Assembly: GCA_002317215.1 (NCBI GenBank)
Contig: DCJD01000024.1
Span: forward strand, 1-13,305
DNA: 13,305 bases
Reading direction: 5' to 3'
From: Caryophanales bacterium UBA1709
GTDB lineage: Bacteria > Bacillota_I > Bacilli_A > RFN20 > UBA1709
A model generated the notes under the pieces. That model ran no database searches. It saw only the letters and a list, made by a program, of their open reading frames with translations, and had not been told where the DNA came from. Position numbers and translations under genes: made by a program. Below are positions 6,713 to 13,305 of the stretch, one piece after another. Positions within the stretch are counted from its first letter, which is position 1. Each line of letters opens with the position of its first letter.

Positions 6713-7539
6713 AAAAGAAATCATTTAAAACTATATTATGGAATATATTTAAAGTAGCATTTGTTTCTTTAGCCTTATTTGCTACATTTGTTCCAACTCT
6801 AATTATTTTCTATCAATCATTTAATAGAACAGCAAACTCAATTGTTCCATTATCTTGGGGTGGGTTTACATTTAAAAACTATGTTGAGATATTTACTAAT
6901 AGAAGATTATATATATCTATATTAGATAGTTTACTTGTCTCATTATGGTCAACAGTAATTGCTACTGTATTTGGTGTATTTGCTAGTATTGGTATACATG
7001 CACTATCTAAAAAAGCTCGTAAAACAATGGACTTCTTAAATGAAATACCAATGATGAATAGTGAGATTGTTACTGGTATTTCTATTATGATTTTATTCTC
7101 GTTATTAAAACCATTATTCCCTGAAATATTTGGTTTTACTACAATGTTTATAGCTCACGTATTCTTTACTGTACCATATGTTATTTTGATGGTACTACCA
7201 AAACTTGAACAAACTGATAACGCTTTATATGAAGCAGCAGTAGATCTTGGTTGTCCACCATTAAAATCTTTATTTAAGATTATTATCCCTTCATTAAAAA
7301 CGGCTATATTAATGGGAGCTTTAATTGCATTTACATTATCTATTGATGACTTTGTTATAAGTTTCTATACGCAAGGTAATGGTTTCTCAAACTTCTCTAA
7401 CTATGTCTATTCTTCATATTCTAAGAAGAACTTTAGTAGTGGGGCATATGCATTTAATGCTTTATTAACTTTTGTTACTTTATTTATTGTATTCGCATAT
7501 TCTTTATTTACTAATAAAAAGAAAGAAGGTAAAAAATAA
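6706..7539 (+). CDS. potC: Spermidine/putrescine importer permease PotC
   Basis: Membrane protein of 277 residues. The helices run from about 14-36 through 74-98, 112-135, 143-165, 198-221 and 247-268. The EAA loop is EAAVDLGCPPLKSLFKIIIP at 176-195. The PotC-type stretch FTLSIDDFVISFY at 209-221 is well conserved; the usual TLPLYVYS after it is SNFSNYVYS here. AAGGAGAAG at 6691-6699, inside the end of potB, is the ribosome binding site for ATG 6706. The TAA stop overlaps the potD ATG by one base. The C terminus is a short lysine-rich cytoplasmic tail. It pairs with PotB in the membrane. Confidence 0.9.
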   Translation: MLEKKSFKTILWNIFKVAFVSLALFATFVPTLIIFYQSFNRTANSIVPLSWGGFTFKNYVEIFTNRRLYISILDSLLVSLWSTVIATVFGVFASIGIHALSKKARKTMDFLNEIPMMNSEIVTGISIMILFSLLKPLFPEIFGFTTMFIAHVFFTVPYVILMVLPKLEQTDNALYEAAVDLGCPPLKSLFKIIIPSLKTAILMGALIAFTLSIDDFVISFYTQGNGFSNFSNYVYSSYSKKNFSSGAYAFNALLTFVTLFIVFAYSLFTNKKKEGKK

Positions 7540-8762
7540 TGAAAAAGATATTACTATTATTATTTGTTCTTGTTTCTTTTACAGTATTCTCTTGTCTTGT
7601 TATTTTAACTCCAATGGATACCTTATATCTATTAAACTGGGGAGAATATATTGATCCAGATTTATTAGAAGAATTTGGTAAGTTATATAATTGTCAAGTT
7701 ATTGAAGAAACTGTTACTAGTAGCGAAACAATGTATCAAAAGATAACTGAGAAAAATACCCCATATGATGTTGCAATACCTGGAGATTATGTAATTACAC
7801 AATTATATAATGAAGGATTATTAAGAAAGATAGATGTTGATAATATTAAATATCCAGTATTAAACGAATATCAAACTATCTTTACTGATTCTTTAAAAGA
7901 TTTAACTAATACATATATGGTAGATAGTTCAAATAAACCATTTGACACATATTATATGCCTTATTTCTGGGGAGCATATTCAATCATTTACTCCACTCAA
8001 AAAAGTGATGTTGAAAATGTTGTATTAAATAATGGATTTGAAGCTTTATATAATAGATCTTTATATAATGAATCAGTTAAGATTGGTATGTATGATACTG
8101 CTAGATGGGTAGTTGCTAGTTACTTATTAGCACAAAATAAAAATCCAAATATTACCGATTATAACAATAATATTAATGATGACTTATCAAGTGAGTTAGT
8201 AAATAATTGTAAAGACGCTTTATTAAATGTTAACTTTGATGAATTTGGTAATGACTCTTTAAAGAGAAATGTTGCTTTAGGTAGTCTTGATATGTGCTAT
8301 ACACAACTTGGCGATTTCTTTGATGTATTATTCTTAAAATATGATCAAGATAATGGTGCTGAAAATATTAACTTTAATGTTTCAGTTCCTTCTAACACCG
8401 CTGCATTCTTTGATGGGATGGTAATTCCTACCACCACTAAAAACTATGATTTAGCAAATAAATTTATCGAATTTATGTTAGAACCAACTCACGCTTATCA
8501 AAATGCTAATGCAATTGGTTATTGTCCAACATTAAAATCTGTCTGTGACATGTACCATGAAGATGCTTTAGCTGGTGAATATTATTATGAAGGTGAAACA
8601 GAAGCAAAGTCATTAACATTAACTGACTTCTTAGATAAATACCCAATGTATTTAGACCCTTTATATAACTCTACTAACGCTTATTTACTAGAACCAAAAT
8701 CTGCTAATTATCTATTAACATGTGAGCAAATATATATTGTCGTTTCTAGTATAGATAATTAG
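7539..8762 (+). CDS. potD: Polyamine-binding lipoprotein of the Pot importer
   Basis: Extracellular substrate-binding protein of 407 residues. The N terminus MKKILLLLFVLVSF is a hydrophobic signal sequence followed by VFSC with Cys19, a weak lipobox; lipid anchoring is expected where there is no outer membrane. PotD landmarks are LYLLNWGEYIDPDLLEEF (29-46), YDVAIPGDYVITQLYNEGLLRKID (76-99), YFWGAYSIIYS (142-152), MYDTARWVVASYLL (184-197), FFDGMVIP (290-297) and an IGYCPT segment (326-331). Compared with E. coli PotD, the pocket tryptophan before the conserved Asp (FWMD) is Phe here (F290), and the Asp-Ala-Arg-Glu segment reads Thr-Ala-Arg-Trp, so selectivity may differ; these alignments are by eye. 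AAGGT 8 nt upstream of ATG inside the potC end is the ribosome binding site. Last gene of the operon. Confidence 0.9.
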   Translation: MKKILLLLFVLVSFTVFSCLVILTPMDTLYLLNWGEYIDPDLLEEFGKLYNCQVIEETVTSSETMYQKITEKNTPYDVAIPGDYVITQLYNEGLLRKIDVDNIKYPVLNEYQTIFTDSLKDLTNTYMVDSSNKPFDTYYMPYFWGAYSIIYSTQKSDVENVVLNNGFEALYNRSLYNESVKIGMYDTARWVVASYLLAQNKNPNITDYNNNINDDLSSELVNNCKDALLNVNFDEFGNDSLKRNVALGSLDMCYTQLGDFFDVLFLKYDQDNGAENINFNVSVPSNTAAFFDGMVIPTTTKNYDLANKFIEFMLEPTHAYQNANAIGYCPTLKSVCDMYHEDALAGEYYYEGETEAKSLTLTDFLDKYPMYLDPLYNSTNAYLLEPKSANYLLTCEQIYIVVSSIDN

Positions 8763-8784
8763 ATATTATAGCGATATTTATCCT

Positions 8785-8814
8785 TAAAAATAGAGAACTT
8801 TTTCTCTATTTTTA
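8785..8814 (+). terminator. Terminator of potABCD
   Basis: Perfect 13-bp stem, TAAAAATAGAGAA (8785-8797) with TTCTCTATTTTTA (8802-8814), and a 4-nt loop CTTT; more T residues follow. It lies 22 bp after the potD stop. Confidence 0.87.
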
Positions 8815-8830
8815 TTTCTTTTAAAATATC

Positions 8831-8847
8831 TATTTACTTAGTAAATA
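8831..8847. promoter_or_regulatory. 17-bp palindrome covering the -35 of the marR promoter
   Basis: TATTTACT (8831-8838) and AGTAAATA (8840-8847) are perfect 8-bp arms around a single T. The left arm contains the -35 TTTACT, so a bound dimer would block RNA polymerase. A likely operator, though its sequence differs from the palindrome downstream of the -10. Confidence 0.58.
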
Positions 8848-8861
8848 AATACCGCTATAAT
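8833..8861 (+). promoter_or_regulatory. Promoter of the marR-exporter operon
   Basis: TTTACT at 8833-8838 (4 of 6 matches to TTGACA), a 17-bp spacer and a perfect TATAAT at 8856-8861. Transcription should start near 8868, giving a leader of about 36 nt before ATG 8904. Confidence 0.75.
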
Positions 8862-8866
8862 ATGAG

Positions 8867-8886
8867 TTAGTTAGAAAACTAACTAA
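8867..8886. promoter_or_regulatory. Operator-like palindrome at the marR transcription start
   Basis: TTAGTTAG (8867-8874) and CTAACTAA (8879-8886) are perfect 8-bp arms around AAAA. It begins at the predicted +1 and ends 5 bp before AGGAG. Size and symmetry fit a MarR-family dimer site, so autorepression is likely. As RNA it could also form a hairpin close to the ribosome binding site. Confidence 0.6.
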
Positions 8887-8903
8887 TTATTAGGAGTAGT
8901 ATT

Positions 8904-9329
8904 ATGAATGAATTAATTGGATTTAAGATTAATGAGTTAGCACATAAGTTTAGGAAGGCTGTTAGGGAAGAGAGCGAAAGAAATGGGATACCTAGTAGTT
9001 ATTTCCATGTGATTAATTGTATTGGAATGATTGATGAGAATAAGATTAATCAAAAAGATATCTCGGAGTTTCTTAAATATAAACCTTCTACTATATCAAT
9101 AACATTATCTAATATGGAAAATGATGGATTGATTGAAAGAGTTAAGGATGATAATGATAATCGAAATACTCTAGTTAAGTTAACTAAGAAGGGTGAAGAA
9201 TTATCTAAGAAGATAAAAGAGATATTTATGGTTATAGAAGATAAACTTACGAATAGTTTAGATAAGAATGAGTTAGAATGTTTTAGTAAGATAACTGTTA
9301 AGTTAGTTGAGACATTAGAAAGGAGATAA
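8904..9329 (+). CDS. MarR-family winged-helix transcriptional regulator
   Basis: Protein of 141 residues, a normal MarR length. It has an N-terminal dimerisation helix (about 1-26), a helix-turn-helix with INQKDISEFL (48-57) and recognition helix KPSTISITLSNMENDGLIERV (60-80), a beta wing with the family D-x-x-NRNTLVKLTKKG pattern (83-97), and C-terminal dimer helices. Such proteins bind palindromic operators and are released by ligands or oxidation. Two palindromes flank its own promoter, and the exporter genes follow after one base, so it most likely represses this operon. The ligand cannot be read from the sequence. AGGAG at 8892-8896 serves ATG 8904. The gene uses AGG and GGG codons somewhat more than its neighbours, but it is too short to argue transfer. 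Confidence 0.88.
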   Translation: MNELIGFKINELAHKFRKAVREESERNGIPSSYFHVINCIGMIDENKINQKDISEFLKYKPSTISITLSNMENDGLIERVKDDNDNRNTLVKLTKKGEELSKKIKEIFMVIEDKLTNSLDKNELECFSKITVKLVETLERR

Positions 9330-9330
9330 T

Positions 9331-11097
9331 ATGGTAAAACTTATATGGAAATATGTTAAGAAATATTGGTATTTAGCTATTTTAGCTCCTATTTTTATGA
9401 TTCTAGAAGTATATATGGATATGATACTTGCTAGTTATATGGAGCAAATGATTGATGTTGGTATTCAAACAAGTAATATTGATTTTATTATTAAATGTGG
9501 AGTTAAGATGATATTTATTGTGTTAGTTGGGGTAGTGTGTGGTATTGCGAGTGGAATATTTACTAATCTAACTAGTCATAAAGCAATTAATGATTTAAGA
9601 AAAGATTTATTTAGTAAGATTATGCATCTTTCATATCATCAAACTGACAAGTTTCAAACCGGATCTTTAGTTACTAGAGTCACTAATGATACAACATCTA
9701 TTCAGCAGATGATTAATATGAGTTTAAGAATGATGGTTAGACAATTATCGATGATGATTCTTGGAACTATAATGGTTATTAATATTGATAAGAGATTTGG
9801 AATGTTATTACTATTTGCTATTCCTCTACTTTTACTTATTATGGGATTATTTGCTTTTAAAGCAACTCCTTATTTTTCAATTATGCAAAAGAAGATTGAT
9901 AGAGTTAATACTGTTGTTCATGAAAACTTAACTGGAGCAAGAGTAGTTAAGGCTTTTAATAAAGAAGATTATGAATCAAGTAGATTTGAAAAGGTAAATG
10001 ATGATCATGTTAAGACGATGTGGAAAGTTAATGTTATTCTTGCTTTCTTAATGCCTTTATTAATGCTTGTTGTATATGGATTGAATGCTGCTATATATAG
10101 TATTGGTGGTAAAGATATTATTAATAATTATAATTCTTGGTTAATGAATGGATTAATTGGTGAGAATGCTTTAATGATTGGTGAAGTTAACCAAGCCATT
10201 ACTTATATAACAATGATTTGTTTTGGTTTAATGATGTTTGGAATGCTAATTATTTATATAACTAGATCTATTGCATCATCAAAAAGAATAATAGAAGTAT
10301 TAGAAACAGAAATAGAGATTAGAGATGGAGATTTTGATATCTCTAATAAAAAGTTAACTGGTACTATTGAGTTTAAGGATGTTAGTTTCCATTATCCTGA
10401 TGATAAAGATGATGTCTTAGATAAGATTAATTTAAAGATTAATAAGGGAGAGACAATTGCTATTGTTGGAGGGACAGGAAGCGGAAAGTCGACACTTGTT
10501 AACTTATTAACTAGATTCTATGATGTTACGGACGGCGAATTAATGGTTGATGGAATTAATGTTAAAGATTATAAACAAAATGAATTAAGAGATTTAATTG
10601 CTATTTGCTTACAAAAAGCTGAGTTATTTGCTGGAACCATTAGAGATAATATTAAATGGGGAAATGAAAATGCAAGCGAAATAGAAGTCATAAAAGCTAG
10701 TGAAATAGCCCAAGCAAAAGAATTTATTGATAGTAAAGAAAAAGGATTAGATGAATGGGTCGAAGAAAAAGGTACTAGTTTAAGTGGTGGTCAAAAGCAA
10801 AGATTATCTATTGCTAGAGCTATTATTAAAAAACCAGAAATCATTATCTTTGATGATTCAACTAGTGCTCTTGATTTAGTAACTGAAGCAAAACTTTATA
10901 AAGCAATGAATAAAGAAATAGGTCATATAACTAAGATTGTTGTTGCTCAAAGAATAGCAACAGCTAAAAACGCCGATAAGATTGCAGTATTAGATCAAGG
11001 ACATATTGTAGCATTTGATACACATGAAAATCTTATGAAATCATGTCCTATTTATATTGATATCTATAATTCTCAATTAAATAAGGAGGTGGAATAG
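9331..11097 (+). CDS. Heterodimeric ABC exporter, subunit carrying the degenerate Walker B and switch residues
   Basis: Membrane-ATPase half-transporter of 588 residues: a six-helix ABC exporter domain (about 1-315) and an ATPase domain (about 343-588). Walker A GGTGSGKST (380-388), Q-loop Q428 and a canonical LSGGQ (484-488) are present. The catalytic glutamate after Walker B is Asp (IIIFDD, D509), and the switch histidine is Gln (VVAQRIAT, Q540). This is the pattern of the subunit that supplies the non-hydrolysing site in heterodimers such as TM287/288 and BmrC/BmrD, not a sign of decay. The outer loop between the last two helices (about 256-288) looks longer than usual. AGGAG near the end of marR is the ribosome binding site, and the next gene follows after one base. 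Substrate unknown: drugs, lipids or peptides are all possible. Confidence 0.9.
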   Translation: MVKLIWKYVKKYWYLAILAPIFMILEVYMDMILASYMEQMIDVGIQTSNIDFIIKCGVKMIFIVLVGVVCGIASGIFTNLTSHKAINDLRKDLFSKIMHLSYHQTDKFQTGSLVTRVTNDTTSIQQMINMSLRMMVRQLSMMILGTIMVINIDKRFGMLLLFAIPLLLLIMGLFAFKATPYFSIMQKKIDRVNTVVHENLTGARVVKAFNKEDYESSRFEKVNDDHVKTMWKVNVILAFLMPLLMLVVYGLNAAIYSIGGKDIINNYNSWLMNGLIGENALMIGEVNQAITYITMICFGLMMFGMLIIYITRSIASSKRIIEVLETEIEIRDGDFDISNKKLTGTIEFKDVSFHYPDDKDDVLDKINLKINKGETIAIVGGTGSGKSTLVNLLTRFYDVTDGELMVDGINVKDYKQNELRDLIAICLQKAELFAGTIRDNIKWGNENASEIEVIKASEIAQAKEFIDSKEKGLDEWVEEKGTSLSGGQKQRLSIARAIIKKPEIIIFDDSTSALDLVTEAKLYKAMNKEIGHITKIVVAQRIATAKNADKIAVLDQGHIVAFDTHENLMKSCPIYIDIYNSQLNKEVE

Positions 11098-11098
11098 T

Positions 11099-12934
11099 AT
11101 GGCAGGTCCTGGAAGAAAACATTTTACAAAAGAAAAACCAAAAGATTTGAAAAAATCTATTAAAAGATTATTTGGTTTTATAATCCAATTTAAATCTATT
11201 CTAATTCCTTTATTAATATCTGTATTAATCTACACCATTTGTAGTTTAACTGCGAATGTATTTATGGAGAAAGTATTTAGTGCGCTTGGAACTTATGATA
11301 TTGATAAGAACATCTGGACAAAAGCTCCAGATAGCAAAGAATTCTATAAATACTTATTTATCTTAATTAGTTTATATGTTGGATATGTAATTACTAGATG
11401 TGTTAATGATTTATTAAACGCTAAACTATCTACTCGAATTATTAAAAAGTTTAGAAAGAGCGTTTTTGATAAGTTAGTAAGATTACCAATCTCATATACT
11501 GATACTCACCAACACGGAGATTTAATGAGTAGAACAGTTAATGATGTTGAAACTATATCAACAGCTATTAATGCCTCAACTACTTCATTAATTGGTGGGG
11601 TTATTACTATAGTTGGTTGTTTTGGAATTATGTTATATTATTCTCCTTTATTAACTTTAGTTTGTTTAGGAGTATTAATTATATCTTTATTGTCAACTTC
11701 TAGTATTGCTAGAATAATGGAACCATTACATAAAAAATCTCATAAAATCTTAGGTCAATTAAATAGTCAAACTGAAGAAATGGTAACTGGTTCTAAAACA
11801 GTTATTGCTTATAATAGACAAGATAAAGCAATTGAAGAATTCTCTAAGAAAAGCGATGAAATAATGAAGGTTTCTACTAAAGCTGAAATTATATCTGGAT
11901 CAATGGGCCCAATGATGAATTTCGTAGGAAATTTAGGATATTTTGCCGTTTGTATCTTTGGTGCAATATTTGCTTATAAGCATACTGGAAATGGAATATT
12001 TGGAAAAGAATTAACAATTCCAGTTATTATAACTTTCTTACATTTAGTTAAACAATTTAATCGTCCAATTAATGAAGTTGCACAAGTTGCAAGCCAACTA
12101 GTAAGTGCAGTGGCTGCTAGTGAACGTGTATTTGAAATTCTTGATGAAAAAGAAGAAGACTTTACTGGCAAAGCGGGCTTTGATCCTTCGATGATTAAAG
12201 GCGTCATTGATTTTAATCATATTGGGTTTAGTTATGTTAAAGGAACTGTTGTATTAAACGATTTCAATGTTGATGTATGGAGTGGTCATAAGATTGCTTT
12301 AGTTGGCGCAACCGGAAGTGGTAAAACAACAATAGTTAATCTATTACTAAGATTCTATGATATCGATACTGGAAAGATAACTATTGATAATATAGACATC
12401 AAAGATATCTCTAAGAAAGATTTAAGAAGTTGTATCTCAATTGTTTTACAAGATCCAATCTTATTCCAAGACTCAATTGAGAATAATATTCGCTATGCTA
12501 AAGAAGATGCAACTGATGAAGAAATTGATAATGCTTTAGAATTTGCTAACTGTAAGAAATTTGTAAATAGATTAGTCGACGGAAAGAAAACAATTCTTAC
12601 CGAAGGAGCTACAAATATCTCTCAAGGTCAACGTCAATTATTAACAATTGCTAGAGCAGTACTTGCAAATCCAAAAATCTTAATATTAGACGAAGCAACA
12701 AGTTCAGTTGACACAAGAACTGAGAAAAAGATTCAAGATGCCATGAGCAAATTAATGGAAAATAGAACTTCCATTATCATCGCCCATCGTCTCTCAACAA
12801 TTCAAGATGCTGATTTGATTGTAGTACTAGATAAAGGAAGAGTTGTTGAGATGGGCGACCATAAACAGCTAATTGAAAAAGATGGAGTTTATAATAAGCT
12901 ATATCAAACTCAATTCCAAGGGAATGAAATTTAA
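11099..12934 (+). CDS. Heterodimeric ABC exporter, subunit carrying the catalytic Glu and degenerate signature
   Basis: Half-transporter of 611 residues. The N-terminal MAGPGRKHFTKEKPKDLKKS resembles the Gly/Pro/Lys-rich leaders of one subunit of Firmicutes heterodimeric exporters. Six membrane helices lie in about 30-320, with a longish first outer loop (about 62-82). The ATPase domain (about 368-611) has Walker A GATGSGKT (403-410), Q451, Walker B ILILDE with the catalytic E532, and switch H563 (IIAHRLST). Its signature is ISQGQ (507-511) rather than LSGGQ, the reciprocal of the defects in the upstream subunit. One composite ATP site is therefore fully canonical and the other degenerate. 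AAGGAGGTGG at 11083-11092 gives a very strong ribosome binding site. Last gene of the MarR operon, ending directly in a terminator. Confidence 0.9.
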   Translation: MAGPGRKHFTKEKPKDLKKSIKRLFGFIIQFKSILIPLLISVLIYTICSLTANVFMEKVFSALGTYDIDKNIWTKAPDSKEFYKYLFILISLYVGYVITRCVNDLLNAKLSTRIIKKFRKSVFDKLVRLPISYTDTHQHGDLMSRTVNDVETISTAINASTTSLIGGVITIVGCFGIMLYYSPLLTLVCLGVLIISLLSTSSIARIMEPLHKKSHKILGQLNSQTEEMVTGSKTVIAYNRQDKAIEEFSKKSDEIMKVSTKAEIISGSMGPMMNFVGNLGYFAVCIFGAIFAYKHTGNGIFGKELTIPVIITFLHLVKQFNRPINEVAQVASQLVSAVAASERVFEILDEKEEDFTGKAGFDPSMIKGVIDFNHIGFSYVKGTVVLNDFNVDVWSGHKIALVGATGSGKTTIVNLLLRFYDIDTGKITIDNIDIKDISKKDLRSCISIVLQDPILFQDSIENNIRYAKEDATDEEIDNALEFANCKKFVNRLVDGKKTILTEGATNISQGQRQLLTIARAVLANPKILILDEATSSVDTRTEKKIQDAMSKLMENRTSIIIAHRLSTIQDADLIVVLDKGRVVEMGDHKQLIEKDGVYNKLYQTQFQGNEI

Positions 12935-12956
12935 GGATTGTATTTAACAATCCTTT
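12932..12956 (+). terminator. Terminator of the marR-exporter operon
   Basis: AAGGATTG (12933-12940) pairs with CAATCCTT (12948-12955), extendable by one A-T pair, followed by a T-rich run. The left arm begins inside the TAA stop of the exporter gene. The loop and right arm also contain the -35 of the next gene. Confidence 0.8.
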
Positions 12957-12971
12957 ATTTTTATTTATAAT
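12944..12971 (+). promoter_or_regulatory. Promoter of the ATP-grasp gene, overlapping the terminator
   Basis: TTAACA at 12944-12949 (5 of 6 matches), a 16-bp spacer and a perfect TATAAT at 12966-12971. The expected start point, 6-8 bp downstream, falls at about 12978-12980, on or next to the ATG at 12980. Confidence 0.7.
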
Positions 12972-12979
12972 TAGATTGT

Positions 12980-13305
12980 ATGAAATGTCTTGTAATAATC
13001 AATGAATTTGCATCTTATAAGTCCTACACTTTAACTTGTAAGAGATTTTTTGATGAGTTTGGTAAAGCAAATATTGACTATGATGTTATTAAAAGCGGAG
13101 ATGTAAAAGTATTTGTTGGAAATAAAAATAATATTAGTAAATATGATTTTGGATTATATTTAGATAAGGATAAATATTTAGCAAGACTATTAGAAAATAG
13201 TGGTTTAAGAATATTTAATAGATCTAAAGCTATTGAGATATGTGATGATAAGATGCTTACGCATATTGAATTAGATAAATATGATATCCCTCAACCTAAA
13301 ACAAT
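12980..13305 (+). CDS. ATP-grasp ligase, RimK-like, N-terminal part (cut by the window end)
   Basis: The first 108 codons are present and open to the window edge. The protein begins MKCLVIINEFASYKSYTL, a pre-ATP-grasp Rossmann-type strand. It then has SGLRIFNRSKAIEICDDKMLTHIEL (about 74-98) and YDIPQPKT at the edge. The pattern G-x-x-[IV]-[FY]-N-x-x-x-A-x-x-x-x-x-DK-x-x-[TS], then L-x-x-x-x-[IV]-P-x-P, is that of RimK-type carboxylate-amine ligases, which join an amino acid or other amine to a carboxylate through an acyl phosphate. The ATP-binding and catalytic residues lie outside the window, so the substrate cannot be named; ribosomal S6 glutamylation, coenzyme F420-type or peptide ligases are alternatives. 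There is no Shine-Dalgarno before the ATG, and the promoter position suggests leaderless translation. ATG 12985 is in a frame that closes at once, which supports 12980. Confidence 0.72.
   Translation, partial: MKCLVIINEFASYKSYTLTCKRFFDEFGKANIDYDVIKSGDVKVFVGNKNNISKYDFGLYLDKDKYLARLLENSGLRIFNRSKAIEICDDKMLTHIELDKYDIPQPKT

Noticed and set aside
7472..7654. 60-codon frame across the potC-potD junction
   Set aside because: It overlaps two well-supported genes in another frame and resembles nothing.
8904..9329. marR as a recently acquired gene because of AGG and GGG codons
   Set aside because: Only a handful of codons are involved in a 141-codon gene, and the operon has no mobile-element borders or direct repeats.
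9331..11097. First exporter subunit as an inactive or decaying transporter because of D509 and Q540
   Set aside because: The reading frame is intact, and the partner has the complementary ISQGQ change, which is the normal pattern of heterodimeric exporters.
11974..12207. Open frame on the minus strand in the second exporter gene
   Set aside because: Antisense to conserved coding sequence and without initiation signals.

Overview
The window is a strongly AT-rich bacterial chromosome segment that looks like a low-GC Firmicutes/Mollicutes-type genome, possibly an uncultured Bacilli lineage near RF39 or Acholeplasma. The reasons are AT-ending codons, AGGAGG-type ribosome binding sites, short intergenic gaps, single-hairpin terminators and a GatA/PotA pair with Mollicutes-like features. 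All tryptophans are read from TGG, and all readable genes stop with TAA or TAG, so TGA is not used for Trp here. The taxonomic placement is inference.

Layout: (1) 3-173, the C-terminal end of an AMP-forming acyl-CoA synthetase-type (ANL) enzyme on the plus strand. It converges through a shared bidirectional terminator on (2) a small two-helix membrane protein with a YyaB-like bacterial PH domain on the minus strand (208-666). (3) A divergent AT-rich promoter region leads into gatC-gatA-gatB (774-3937), the tRNA-dependent amidotransferase, ending in a hairpin terminator. (4) After a 145-bp intergenic region rich in nested inverted repeats comes potA-potB-potC-potD (4083-8762), a complete polyamine ABC importer with start/stop overlaps or near-overlaps and its own terminator. 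(5) A well-defined promoter bracketed by two palindromes drives a MarR-family repressor and a heterodimeric ABC exporter (8904-12934). (6) A promoter lying inside the exporter's terminator starts what looks like a leaderless ATP-grasp ligase gene cut by the window edge (12980-13305).

How the genes work together: GatCAB converts Glu-tRNA(Gln) and/or Asp-tRNA(Asn) to the amidated form. PotD captures a polyamine outside the cell, PotB and PotC form the channel and PotA hydrolyses ATP. The MarR protein probably represses itself and the exporter operon, which it precedes by 1 nt. The exporter pair divides canonical and degenerate ATP sites between its two subunits in the manner of TM287/288-type transporters.

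I saw no clearly new multi-gene system. The most interesting items are an oversized PotA (an insertion of about 120 residues in the helical domain plus a duplicated TOBE regulatory domain), a perfect 15-bp inverted repeat that encloses the gatB terminator and covers the pot promoter -10, a twin-palindrome MarR promoter, and a leaderless ATP-grasp gene whose promoter overlaps the upstream terminator. No gene-free stretch exceeds 300 bp; no tRNA, rRNA, CRISPR array, insertion sequence or origin was seen.
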